64,000 nucleotides of DNA from Pseudoips prasinana (GCA_951640165.1 OX621255.1:20496001-20560000); one strand, 5' to 3'. Shown: positions 53,155 to 62,685, counted from the stretch's first letter. Translations and numbers: made by a program. Notes: generated by a model from the sequence alone, not told the origin.

Positions 53155-54442
53155 ATAGGTCTTTACCTATGAAATTGCCGTTTTGTATGAAAAAATTTAA
53201 ACGAATTTTTTTCATGAATTTTTTTATTTGTATTAATCGAAGTAATCACCCATGCAATCAATGCATCTTTGCCATCGCAGTGGCAGTTTATTGATGCCCT
53301 TCTTAAAGAAATCAGCTGGACGGGAGGCAACAAATTCTTCAAAGGCATTTTGTACTGCCTCTCGGGTATTGAATTTTTTTCCCGCCAAGAAGTTATCCAA
53401 ATTCTGGAAAAAGTAGTAGTCTGTAGGCGCAAGGTCTGGTGAGTAGGGCGGATGACGGAGAGCTTCCAACCCCAGTTCTTGCAACTTGGAGACCGTCTGC
53501 TGTGCAGTATGAGGTCGCGCGTTGTCGTGCAGGAGCAGCGGAGACGAGCGATTGACCAATGCTGGTTGGAGATGCGCCAGCTTCTCCATCATTGTGCTCA
53601 GTTCTTCACAGTACACATCTGCAGTAATGCTCACCCCGTTTGGTAAGAAGCTGTGATGAATCACACCGGCGCTAGACCACCAAACAGTGACCATCACTTT
53701 TCTAGGGGTAAGTTTTCGTTTAGGGCATTGTTTAGGTGCTGAACCAGGATCCAACCAACTTGCTGAGCGCTTGCGGTTATCAAACAGAATCCATTTTTCA
53801 TCGCAGGTAACAATGCGGTTCAAAATTCCTTCATTTGTGTGTCTGTTGAGCAGTGCAAGGCACGTCTCGACGCGTACTTCGCGCTGGCGATCATTGAGTT
53901 CGTGGGGCACCCATTTGTCAAGCTTTTTTACCTTGCCAATTTGACGCAAATGGACCAATATTGTTTTGACGCTAACGTCGAAAGCTGCTGCTAATTCAGC
54001 CGTAGATTGTGTATCATCAGCTTCCACAACCGCCTTTAATTCGTCATTGTCGACCAAAGTCTTCGGACGACCGCGAGGTTCATTTTTCAGGTCGAAATTT
54101 CCAGAACGGAAGCGAGCAAACCAATAACAGGTGGTGCGTTGGTTTGTAGTGTTAGCTCCGTAAACGTCGTTGATGTTGCGTGCCGCTTGTGCCGCGTTGC
54201 TGCCACGACGGTACTCATATTCCATAATTACTCGAATTTTTAACGTATCCATGATGACGAAAAAGATTGAAATGCGATGAAAATGTAACACTAATCAATA
54301 AAGAAATGACTACTTTTGGAAAAAAGAATCCATGTTTTTAAAATAAAATTAATTTGAAATTAGAATTCTTAGCCAAACAAAAATTATTTTGATTTGAAAT
54401 GGCCAGTACTGCAGAACGGCAATTTCATAGGTAAAGACCTAA
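53155..54442 (-). mobile_element. mariner transposon, copy 3 (complete, 1288 bp)
   Basis: Same length and ends as copies 1 and 2, with TA at 53153-53154 and 54443-54444. Inserted in a MITE. Confidence 0.95.
53233..54252 (-). CDS. mariner transposase, copy 3
   Basis: 339 residues from the second ATG, with the same protein as copies 1 and 2 including the DDD34D triad and WVPHEL. Frame intact. With three identical open copies within 40 kb, this lineage must have moved very recently, and any of the copies could supply transposase to the others. Confidence 0.95.
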   Translation of the reverse strand: MDTLKIRVIMEYEYRRGSNAAQAARNINDVYGANTTNQRTTCYWFARFRSGNFDLKNEPRGRPKTLVDNDELKAVVEADDTQSTAELAAAFDVSVKTILVHLRQIGKVKKLDKWVPHELNDRQREVRVETCLALLNRHTNEGILNRIVTCDEKWILFDNRKRSASWLDPGSAPKQCPKRKLTPRKVMVTVWWSSAGVIHHSFLPNGVSITADVYCEELSTMMEKLAHLQPALVNRSSPLLLHDNARPHTAQQTVSKLQELGLEALRHPPYSPDLAPTDYYFFQNLDNFLAGKKFNTREAVQNAFEEFVASRPADFFKKGINKLPLRWQRCIDCMGDYFD

Positions 54443-54507
54443 TATGTAGCCTGTACACACGGCTAGAATCATTGCATCTAATTGCTTATGGGTCAAATAG
54501 AATCACA

Positions 54508-54683
54508 CTAATATTATAAAGGTGAAAGTTAGTGAGTGTGTATGTTTGTTACTTCTTCAATCTAAAACTACCGAACGGATTTTGATGAAACTTTGTGGTA
54601 TTATAGCTTATATATCCGAATAACACATAGGCTATAATTTATAAACATTAATGCGGGTAAAACTGTGGGGCACAGCTAGTAAT
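54508..54683 (+). mobile_element. Helitron-like non-autonomous repeat
   Basis: CACTAATATTATAAAGGTGA to AAACTGTGGGGCACAGCTAGTA, about 176 bases. Same layout as the copies at 8272 and 57300. Confidence 0.7.
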
Positions 54684-54929
54684 TAATATAAATGAAACTA
54701 TCAACCCCAGGACCCGAGCAAGGTAGCCGCTCCAAAAGTTTTCATGTTCCATTTTCAAATGTCGTGTTTAGTTTTAAATTTTGTTATTAAAAGTGGCCAG
54801 TTCCGGGTTGTTTTTGTGCGCCCTATGCTCTAATAATACTTAATGAATTAAGCTAACGGTAAATAAAATCTTGATCATCAAGCTTGATCTTATACTTAAA
54901 TTACGAGTACTATGTATATTGAAACAACT

Positions 54930-55030
54930 AGTTGTTCCACACTGCCATCTGATCCCCAAATCGGCAGAGCATTTACTATGGCAATCAGATAACTGATAAA
55001 CATATTTATACTTTTCTAAATACATACTCA
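54930..55030 (-). repeat. SINE family C 3' module remnant
   Basis: CTGCCATCTGATCCCCAAAT, AGAGCATTTACTATGG and CAGATAACTGATAAACAT match the reverse of the family-C end. The head is missing. Confidence 0.5.
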
Positions 55031-55380
55031 TAATAGACAAAATACGTAATAGAAAAAGAACAAATAATCGTCCTCTTCACGCAACGATTTGGTATTAACC
55101 ACTAGACCAAGAGAACAACTGCTGCAGCGCTCACCGCTCGTGCGGGCGCTGCATGTGCTCAACACACTATCTACTCAGATAGATTTGTTCTCATGTCCAC
55201 TGAACGTATTCACAACGGCTTCTTAGCGAAAATAATATAAGATAAGGTACGTAGGTATTATACCTATAGATATAAGTTTAACTACTCTGTCGCATTAGGC
55301 TCGCCTGTAAGGATAGAATAAGTTTTATGGTAAATAAATAAATATAATAAAATAAATAAAAATAAAAAAACAATTTAATA

Positions 55381-55797
55381 CAGGGTGACCGAGGAGTTGA
55401 CGTTCAGACGCAAAATTTAGATACTTTATGATGAGAAGTATCCGAATCACCCCCATGTATGTTCTACGATTTGCGTTTTGTGATACTTTGAAAATTTATG
55501 AGTCATGAGCTCTAACCTTAATTTTGAATTTTCGAACAAATTCTAAGTCTGTGCAATCATTAGATAAACCATACTTTTTAAGGTGCTAGGTTAAACTATG
55601 CTAATTAGTTATCCCATAAAAACTGAACCAGAAATGTTCAACAAAACGAGAAAACTGATGTTAGGTGAAATAGACGAAAAAAAACCAGTAAAAAAAAATT
55701 CTATCTTGAAAATTACGCAAAATCGTAGAACATACATGGGGATGATTTGGATACTCCTCATCATAAAGTATCTAAATTTTCCTCCTCGGTCAGCCTG
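55381..55797. mobile_element. 417-bp foldback MITE with TA target duplication
   Basis: The ends begin CAGGGTGACCGAGGAG and, in reverse, CAGGCTGACCGAGGAG. The inverted similarity continues for about 85-100 bases (including ATTTAGATACTTTATGATGA and CCCCATGTATGTTCTACGAT). TA copies flank it at 55379-55380 and 55798-55799. The frames inside (55598-55816 on both strands) are products of the inverted arms. Probably mobilised by a mariner/Tc1 transposase. Confidence 0.8.
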
Positions 55798-55847
55798 TAT
55801 ACGCAATTTTGTATAGTATTCCATATACCTATAAAAGTATAAGTAAT

Positions 55848-56034
55848 ATCCTACTCATATTATAAATGCAAAAATTTGTGAGTTCCTATAGATGTATGGA
55901 TGTTTGTTACTCTTTTACGCAAAATCTACCGAACGAATTTTGATGAAACTTTGTAATAATATAGCTCAATATCCTAATAACTCATAGACTATATTTATAA
56001 ACTTTAACGCGGGTAAACCGCGGGGCACAGCTAT
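55848..56034 (+). mobile_element. Helitron-like non-autonomous repeat
   Basis: CCTACTCATATTATAAATGC to AACCGCGGGGCACAGCTATA. About 187 bases, with a decayed last base of the CTAG end. Confidence 0.6.
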
Positions 56035-56035
56035 A

Positions 56036-56430
56036 TTTGACTATTTTGATGTGGTCTCAATGAGTTTCTAAATAAAATTATCTAATTTTCATTTACCTTG
56101 TATTTAAAAGCTGTTCCTGTTGCTTGCAACGCCAATCTTTAATTGAAAACCGTCGCAATTAGATTTTTTACCAATGTTTAAACAATAAATCATTTACTTA
56201 TACCGATTCAGTTGCCGAGACAAGTCATTTGGAATAATTAGTTCCACTGTATACAATCAGTTGTTTACTATACAAGGGTCGTCGACATGTTCGTATTGTC
56301 TGTCGAGATAAATACGTGCCGAAATGACTGTGAAGCAATTTGTGAATAACTCAGACCGGTAGTTTGTTCATTTCCTAAAAACGTAATCGATGGAAAACAA
56401 ACATCGGTCGAATAACCTTCAAGAAGCGAA
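56036..56430. other. no feature recognised
   Basis: AT-rich sequence without identified coding or repeats. Confidence 0.35.
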
Positions 56431-56439
56431 CCTATTCCT

Positions 56440-56540
56440 TTCTTGAAGGCCAGCAACGCACTTGCGGCTCCTCTGGTGTTGCGAGTGTCCATGGGCGGCG
56501 GTGATCATTTACCATCAAGTGCACCACTTGCTCTTTGCCT
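56440..56540 (+). repeat. LINE 3'-end remnant (GGGCGGCGGTGATC family)
   Basis: TTCTTGAAGGCCAGCAACGC then GTGTCCATGGGCGGCGGTGA and a CACTTGCTCTTTGCC end. Confidence 0.55.
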
Positions 56541-56549
56541 TGCTGTCAA

Positions 56550-56770
56550 TCACAGATCATCATATCAGCCGAAAGACGACCACTGCTGGGTTTGCCCAGC
56601 AGTGGTCGATCTTTGGCCTCCCCCAAAGATCTCCACAATGGCCAGTCTTGCGCTATTCACATCCAGCAGTTTCCAGCGACCCGCACAAGAACATCGGTCC
56701 ATCTTGTAGGGGGCCCGCCCACGCTGCGTCTTCCGGTTCGTGGTCGCCACTCAAGAACCTTTCTGCCCCA
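56550..56770 (-). pseudogene. RTE LINE 3' end with local foldback
   Basis: CATCATATCAGCCGAAAGAC, then a 13-bp-arm hairpin (56578-56607), then the usual RTE C-terminal coding in reverse (CCTCCCCCAAAGATCTCCAC, GCGTCTTCCGGTTCGTGGTC). The hairpin duplicates part of the 3' end in inverted orientation. Frames are broken. Confidence 0.7.
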
Positions 56771-56989
56771 ACCACAGATAATAAAGTAAATATGTAAGCA
56801 ATTAATCTTACCGAAAAATACCAGCTAGATAATATTAATAAATTATAGAATTGTAAAACTGTAACATATTATTATTAACATTAAATAGCGAACTTCCACT
56901 CGCATAAAAACCCCTGTGGTTTAAGCGAGGGTCGTATATATCTTAAAACATATGTAAAAAACAGTTTGATTAATGAATAATTAAAAAAA

Positions 56990-57215
56990 ATTCCTAGGTT
57001 CAATTCCTTATTCGGGACTAAGAGTGATTGTGAGATTTTCAACTCGTGGCTCAGAGAGCTCGTAAAGCCGCCAGCCCTTAACCTGACTTCTTTCCGATCG
57101 TGTCGCTAATCACCTCATTGGATCATGAGAGTGATGGAATAGCAAGTGCCCTTATGTTTTCGCACACACTTGTGAGTGTGTAGTCTCCATTGAGATTAGC
57201 CGCCATAGCTTAAAT
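56990..57215 (+). mobile_element. SINE family S, decayed
   Basis: A B-box-like CTAGGTTCAATTCC, then CATTGGATCATGAGAGTGAT and AGTCTCCATTGAGATTAGCC as in 38971-39315. Confidence 0.55.
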
Positions 57216-57299
57216 TTGTCCATGCGTTATATTATTAAAATGCAAAACGCGATATTATTATATTATACTCAATGGCTGAGAGTACCTGATACAATCGTA

Positions 57300-57655
57300 T
57301 CACACTAATATTATAAAGGCGAAAGTTTTTGAGTTTGTTTGTTACTTCTTCACGTCTAAACGGCTGGAGCGATTTTAATAAAATTTGGTATGAAGTTAGC
57401 TGACACCCTGGGTTAATACATAGGCTATAATTTATAAGGTTTAACTCGGGTCAAACCGCGGGGCTTAGCTAGTATTATGAAGGCGAAAGTTTGTGAGTGC
57501 GTGAGTGTGTATGTTTGTTACTTCTTCACGTCTAAACGGCTGGAGCGATTTTAATTAAATTTGGTATGGAGTTAGCTGGCACCCTGGATTACACATACTA
57601 CATTAACTTTATAATTTATAAAGTTTAACGCGGGTAGAACCGTGGGGCACAGCTA
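57300..57655 (+). mobile_element. head-to-tail dimer of Helitron-like repeats
   Basis: The first copy (57300-57472) ends AACCGCGGGGCTTAGCTAGT and the second begins at once (ATTATGAAGGCGAAAGTTTG), ending CGTGGGGCACAGCTAGTT at 57655. Both carry TTCTTCACGTCTAAACGGCT. Tandem copies are known for Helitrons. Confidence 0.75.
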
Positions 57656-57999
57656 GTTGATAATATAGCTTACTTTTGAAGTAGGTTAAAAAATAAAAGG
57701 ACGTTATCTTTACAATAGCTACCTATAATACTTACCTCTAAGTATTCCCACAATTATTTTAGAAGGTAATTAATTAACGAGTTAATAATGCCGTAGGTCT
57801 AGACGAAATACCTTTACGAAACAGTCAGAAATTGTATTACCTACTTAAGGCATATTTAAGACTGTATTAGTTATTTCAAGTATGAGTTTAAGGCAGGCAT
57901 TTCTTTTGGCTTGTATTATTTTAAAACTTTTAAATTCACTTAAATAATTAAGTTCATATTATATGTTTATTTACCAAGCAAGACCAAGTAATTATTATC
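57656..57999. other. no feature recognised
   Basis: AT-rich, apparently non-coding. Confidence 0.4.
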
Positions 58000-59563
58000 T
58001 ATTACAGTTTTAAAGTAAAAATAAATGAAAAGTAAATTGCCGTTTACCAATTTTCGGTGGAAGTTGCATGGTAAGTAATGTACATCATATATTTATCTAG
58101 TTTTATCATTCTCTTATTGTAGAAGATGAAGATGATGAAGATGACACTCATTTTACCACTTTGGAAGTGTCTCTCGCGCAAACTATTCAGTTTAGAAAAA
58201 AAAATATTAGAAACCTCAATATCTTTTAGGAAAATCTATCCATCTTCTTCTTATCGTGTCGATGGTAAGAATTATATTCTATCTTCCCAAAATTGGGCAA
58301 CGCTGACCCCTTTGGCTGAAGCGTCATACAAGTCCTGAAGGGAACAAGAGACTGGACATGAGGGGCAATCGGATAAATGTGCCATACTTTGGGGTGACAC
58401 GCTGCACTCGCAGATGTTTTGTGATGTGGGAATGTAACCCCATTTGCACATGTTTTCTTTTGATCTACCAACCTGGGTACGTAGTCTATTAAGAGTCCTC
58501 CAGGTTGGCCATGGCAAATTATGTCCCGGAGGTAATTTATCCTTTGGCGGGACAAACAAAGGAGGAGCAAATTTATCTCGCCATATGGTTGCCCTCACTT
58601 TCTGTGCATCGATAGTAGCTGTGGTAGTGGCCAGGAAACTTTTTCGACTTTTCAGTCGGCGGGGAGCTGGAGTAGAGTTATAAAGAGGGTGTTTTTTATC
58701 TGTCTCCTGCTTATACCTCTCAACACCACTAGCTACTTCCCTTCTAACAGCTGGGGGCGCGATTCCTGCCAGCGGATATAGTTTTTGAACTGGCGTGGGC
58801 TTAAGGCATCCTGTGATGATCCGACAAGTCTCATTTAAAGCAACATCCATCGATTTGGCATGGGTAGATCGGTGCCATACTGGGCAGGCATATTCACCCG
58901 CAGAGAAGCACAAGGCAAGACCAGTAGTTCGAAGCACCTGCGGTGTAGGCGGAGCAGCAGATTATTGCGAGCACTGACCTTTTGTTTGATGGTTTCACAA
59001 TTTGTTTTATAGGTTCTGAGCCCGGTCCAATGTTACTCCTAGGTATTTTGGGAAACTGTTGTGCGTTATCTGTACTCCCTGCCACGAAATGTTAAGGGGC
59101 CGCTGCGCTTGCTTATTGCTCAGATGAAAGGCGCATGACTGCGTTTTGGATGGATTAGGTTTGAGAGCGTTATTTTTGTAGTAGCTGTGTAACGACTCTA
59201 ACGCAACTGAGAGGTTAGACTCGGCTTCCTCGAAAGTCCCCGTCTGGGTAGCAAGAGCTAGGTCGTCTGCGTAAATATATCTAGTGGTGTTAGGGGTCTG
59301 AGGCTGGTCGTTCGTATAAATATTAAAAAGAAAACCTATCCATATATACCACACATGTGGTACCTAAGATGAAAAAAAATAGAGTTTCAGATTTATGTAT
59401 GAACACACTTTTTTTTTTATTGTTTTGTATAAATCTTAATGCGGTTCACAGAACTTACCAATTTTCAACAGTACAGCTCTTATAGTTTCGGAAAAAAGTG
59501 GCTGTGACATACGAATCTATAAGGGTTACGTTTTCTGCCATTTGGCTACGGAACCCTAAAAAG
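58000..59563 (+). repeat. family-F repeat split by a LINE fragment
   Basis: Left part to 58243 (GACACTCATTTTACCACTTT, AAACTATTCAGTTTAG). Right part from 59344 to ACGGAACCCTAAAAAG at 59563. The 51413 copy is continuous through this point, so the LINE came later. Confidence 0.7.
58244..59329 (-). pseudogene. 5'-truncated LINE reverse transcriptase insertion
   Basis: Minus-strand translation of 59341-59007 gives an RT palm fragment with RYIYADDLALATQTGT (YADD active site) and YLGVTLDR. After a frame break near 58970, the frame 58937-58272 gives the thumb and C-terminus (CFSAGEYACPVWHRSTHAKS, then RIITGCLKPTPVQKLYPLAG) of a Jockey-like LINE. Target copies of 14 bases with one difference (GAAAATCTATCCAT, GAAAACCTATCCAT) lie at 58230-58243 and 59330-59343. 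The 3' end is AAG-rich rather than poly(A). Not functional. Confidence 0.8.
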
Positions 59564-60149
59564 TGAGAAAATATATACAAATCTAGGTCTAGGTTTTTTG
59601 TACTTTTCTGCGAGTTTCGTAGGTAGCTCGGTTGCCTAGGTAACGACATACATTTGATATTCCAAACCGAAGGCGGTCCAGTTACGTAATATAACTTCCC
59701 AGTACCATATATACAAAGAACACAGAACTCCATGATACAATTCAAATTAAGTTACTAATATAAAGGTGGTTACTGACTAGTACAATCTTAAATTTAGATA
59801 AAGTTTACAATTTGGGGAACATTATTCATAGTTTTTAGACTAGTTCAGCATTTCAGCCTAAGGGCTGAAATACAGAATTTGTTTTTTTTTATTCTGTGTT
59901 TCGTCTCATTGATATTAATTCAATGAATTCTAAGTTTTTAGTACAGTCAGCAACGCAATCTTCACTGGTTCAATCGAAATTAAAATAATTGATACATTAT
60001 GGATATCACTTAAATTACGATTATTATGCGGCTTGTGTAAATATGTGCTGAAGAAAACGGAAAATGTGCCCCCTCTCGATCTAAGCTTATGCTCGTGCTA
60101 AAAAATTACCACCGTATTATTCTGCCGTATTTTCGATCCGGTATTTCAT
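59564..60149. other. no feature recognised
   Basis: AT-rich without identified repeats or coding. Confidence 0.4.
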
Positions 60150-60290
60150 TGCAACCTTCAAGAATGGAGCCTAATCCTTTCTAAAAGGCTGTACCTGCGG
60201 CCACTCTCGTATTAGGAGTGTCCCTTTGCGGCGGTGATCTCTAACCATCAGGTGACCCGCTTGCTCATTTGCCACCACAATTTCAATCAG
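60150..60290 (+). repeat. LINE 3'-end remnant (CGGCGGTGATC family)
   Basis: AAAAGGCTGTACCTGCGGCC then GTGTCCCTTTGCGGCGGTGA and CATCAGGTGACCCGCTTGCT. Decayed. Confidence 0.5.
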
Positions 60291-60952
60291 TTCGCTCCAA
60301 GCCATATCATTTCCACTTATGGAAGAAAATTAACAAAATTAACCTAAACATTAGAAAACCCACGACTCCAGCTATAATTACATCATTTCGGAAAAGAGTG
60401 GATACTCCTACACTACTAGACCGACATTAACTAAACATAGCTAAGAACCACCGCAAGGAAACTGGCTTTCATTAGAAAATCGCATCGAAATCGATCCATC
60501 CGTTTGAGAGCTACGATGCCACAGACAGTCATACATACATCGACGTCAACACTTTATAACACCCTTCTTTTTGCGACGGGAGTTAAAAAGAAGTTATACA
60601 ACTATAATAAATTGTAATATCGAGGGTATCTGTGTATCTGTTACATAAAATCAAACTACATAGTGCAATACAATGAGTTACTCATACTCTCATGATTGTA
60701 CCAACATCGTACATGGCACTGACATGAACGGCAGCGCATGTTGCACGTTGCATGGTTCGTTATCTTATACGTGCTTGTGGTATTGAGTTTCAAATGCCAA
60801 ACTGAGAGCTATATCAAACTTTAGTTTAATACCATTAGTCGCAATGCAAACCTAATATCTTAAAACTGGGCAATCATAAATTTAAAGGCACAAAATTAGT
60901 TTTCAAATTGTACATAACACTAGACATCTAACATTATACTGCAAATTATCCT
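60291..60952. other. no feature recognised
   Basis: Mixed AT-rich sequence without an identified element. Confidence 0.4.
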
Positions 60953-61090
60953 GCGCAGTGGCTAAGATAGTCGCCTTGCCTCCTCGTGTCGCGGTTTCGA
61001 GTCCCGCGCCGGACAACTATTTGGGTGAACCATAAATAGTTGTTTTGATTCTGGATGTAATTTGTGTCCGTCTATTATATGTTTGTAAAG
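60953..61090 (+). mobile_element. tRNA-derived SINE family A
   Basis: CTGCGCAGTGGCTAAGATAG (A box) and GGTTTCGAGTCCC (B box), then ACAACTATTTGGGTGAACCA and GTGTCCGTCTATTATATGTT. Confidence 0.75.
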
Positions 61091-61111
61091 TACCCCGCAA
61101 CACAGGGATTT

Positions 61112-61161
61112 TTTAAGACAACTCCCACTCTATTGGATCCTAGGCCGGGAGTTGTCTTAAA
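61112..61161. repeat. perfect 15-bp-arm stem-loop
   Basis: TTTAAGACAACTCCC at 61112-61126 and its exact complement at 61147-61161, with a 20-base loop. AATAAA motifs follow within 15 bases. No known structured RNA class is evident. Confidence 0.7.
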
Positions 61162-61247
61162 TAAAATACCAATAAAGGAGTCAGCACACATATCAAATCG
61201 TAAAGTGATCGTCACCGTAACGCCTTTCCCCTTGCCGTCAACCTAAC

Positions 61248-61389
61248 GGTAGCTAGGCGACGCGACGCCTGTCCTCCGGCTAGGCGACGCCGCGCCAATG
61301 CTACGGCTAGGCGACGCCGCGCCTATGATACGGCTAGGCGACGCCGCGCCTGTCCTACGGCTAGGCGACGCCGCGCCTGTGCTATGGCT
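61248..61389 (+). repeat. GC-rich 27-bp minisatellite, about five units
   Basis: Units carry GGCTAGGCGACGCCGCGCC with variable ends (CCAATGCTA, CTATGATA, CTGTCCTA, CTGTGCTA). The first unit is degenerate. The core holds a short self-complementary GGCG/CGCC. It stands out sharply in AT-rich surroundings. Confidence 0.9.
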
Positions 61390-61726
61390 AGATTATCCTC
61401 GAGGCTAGTTGTTTCCGTTACGATTCCAATTAGTATACTTTGCAGTAGGGAGTTTCATACAAAGAATACTGAGCGGCTCGAGGTGATACGAGTTCGTTCC
61501 GTTTCCGAGTTGATATGTGTACTATGACCTTAAGGGGTTAGCGCTCTACCGTTACGCTATACGATTCACACTTACCGATCAATTTACGAATTATATTACC
61601 CCGCCTGGCAATAAAAATTATGATTTCCCAGTTTTGAGCTGAGAGCTTTATATTAACAGATTGCAATATTATTTAATAATATTTAACTATGTTCGTAAGA
61701 TTTTCTATTAATCCTTAATTCTTCAC
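61390..61726. other. no feature recognised
   Basis: AT-rich, apparently non-coding, between a minisatellite and a tandem duplication. Confidence 0.35.
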
Positions 61727-61990
61727 AAAAAGTTACTTTCACAAAATCGTTCTTGATAACATTCACAGATTTATAGCCTTATAAGCCCAAGCATATTAGT
61801 TACATAATAGACTTACGCTTGTTTCTCAGAGGGGTAGGCAGTAAAAAAATTGAATCCCTAAATCTTAACAAAAAGTTAGTTAAACAGAATCGTTCTTAAT
61901 AGGATCCGCAGTTTTAAGGCTTATAATCCTTTGTAAATAAGGTACATAATAGACTTACGCTTATTTCTCAGAGAAGTAGGCAGTAATAAT
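61727..61990 (+). repeat. diverged tandem duplication, ~145-bp unit
   Basis: The first unit (61727-61860) and second (61872-61990) share AAAAAGTTA, an AATCGTTCTTGATA/TAATAG block, ACATAATAGACTTACGCTT and CTCAGAGGGGTAGGCAGTA. They differ by many substitutions and small gaps. Confidence 0.65.
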
Positions 61991-62027
61991 AAATCTTTTA
62001 TTTCAGACCGTGAGTCCCTTAAGTTAA

Positions 62028-62075
62028 TATAAGCTGATCTCGCTTTGTATAGGATTTCTATACAATGAGAGGTGA
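62028..62075 (+). repeat. partial copy of the MITE at 53043
   Basis: TATAAGCTGATCTCGCTTTG and TATAGGATTTCTATACAAT match the centre of the MITE that hosts mariner copy 3. Confidence 0.5.
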
Positions 62076-62164
62076 ACAAATATAATGTGTACAAATATAA
62101 CTTACACTAGGGTTAGTACTTATATCTAACAGGAATAAAGTACAAAAATCTACGCCACAGTAGT

Positions 62165-62230
62165 ATAATATCCTGGGACATTATTCACGCACGGCCATCT
62201 GATCCCAAACTAAGCTGAGCTTGTACTATG
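62165..62230 (-). repeat. SINE family C 3' module remnant
   Basis: GGGACATTATTCACGCACGG then CATCTGATCCCAAACTAAGC. The rest is absent. Confidence 0.55.
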
Positions 62231-62265
62231 TATATGTATGAATGTAGACGAATCCAATAGCTAAT

Positions 62266-62318
62266 GATAGGTAGAACAACCCCGTATAATACTGTTATAT
62301 GGGGTTGTCCTACCTATC
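62266..62318. repeat. 18-bp-arm hairpin
   Basis: GATAGGTAGAACAACCCC at 62266-62283 pairs with GGGGTTGTCCTACCTATC at 62301-62318 with one mismatch. The loop is 17 bases. Further imperfect pairing extends outward (AGCTAAT against AGCTCTAAT-like sequence). Confidence 0.75.
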
Positions 62319-62423
62319 AGCTCTAATGGATAATGGATTACGTCCTGCTACAATCCTTATACACCCATTTTGGTGTAAAATATATAAATTTATGGGATTA
62401 ATGATTGATACGTTACAAAATAC

Positions 62424-62685
62424 TGCTGCGTGGTGACGGCGACAAATATCAGAATCAGAATATCATCACCCCATCTCATCCCGTGGGGGGCGTAGAAGTC
62501 GACCCGAGGGAATATCTACCTGAGGAAGGGCAGCAGCTTCCTTCTGATTACTATGACTATCTTACTGCGATCGCCAACCCGCCTGCCAAGCGTGGCGATT
62601 ATGGCATATCCCCTCAAGACGATTCTTGAGGGAGGCTTGTCCAGCAGTGGACTTATTTAGCTGTAATGATGATGATGATGACGTT
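62424..62685 (+). mobile_element. family-E short repeat, long copy
   Basis: Head TACTGCTGCGTGGTGACGGC, CATCTCATCCCGTGGGGGGC, GCGATCGCCAACCCGCCTGC, then GGAGGCTTGTCCAGCAGTGG with an ATGATGATGATGATG tail. Confidence 0.75.

Larger units (their letters stand above)
53043..54456. mobile_element. MITE interrupted by mariner copy 3
   Basis: The left arm includes ATCAAGCTATACATTTCC, GTATAAGCTGATCT and flanking GTACATACGGCTATAC. The right arm is its inverted copy, ending near TTATAGCTTGA. Beyond the mariner the complement of the outer end continues (TGTAGCCTGTACAC). So mariner copy 3 sits between the arm and its outermost ~14 bases. A partial copy of the same MITE lies at 62028-62075. Confidence 0.6.

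Noticed and set aside
55598..55824. Overlapping ~70-codon frames on both strands
   Set aside because: They lie in the inverted arms of the MITE at 55381-55797 and mirror each other.
61248..61389. CRISPR-like array
   Set aside because: A simple minisatellite; the variable tips are only a few bases and there is no spacer structure.
62405..62629. 74-codon plus-strand frame
   Set aside because: Falls within a family-E repeat and recurs in other copies with breaks.
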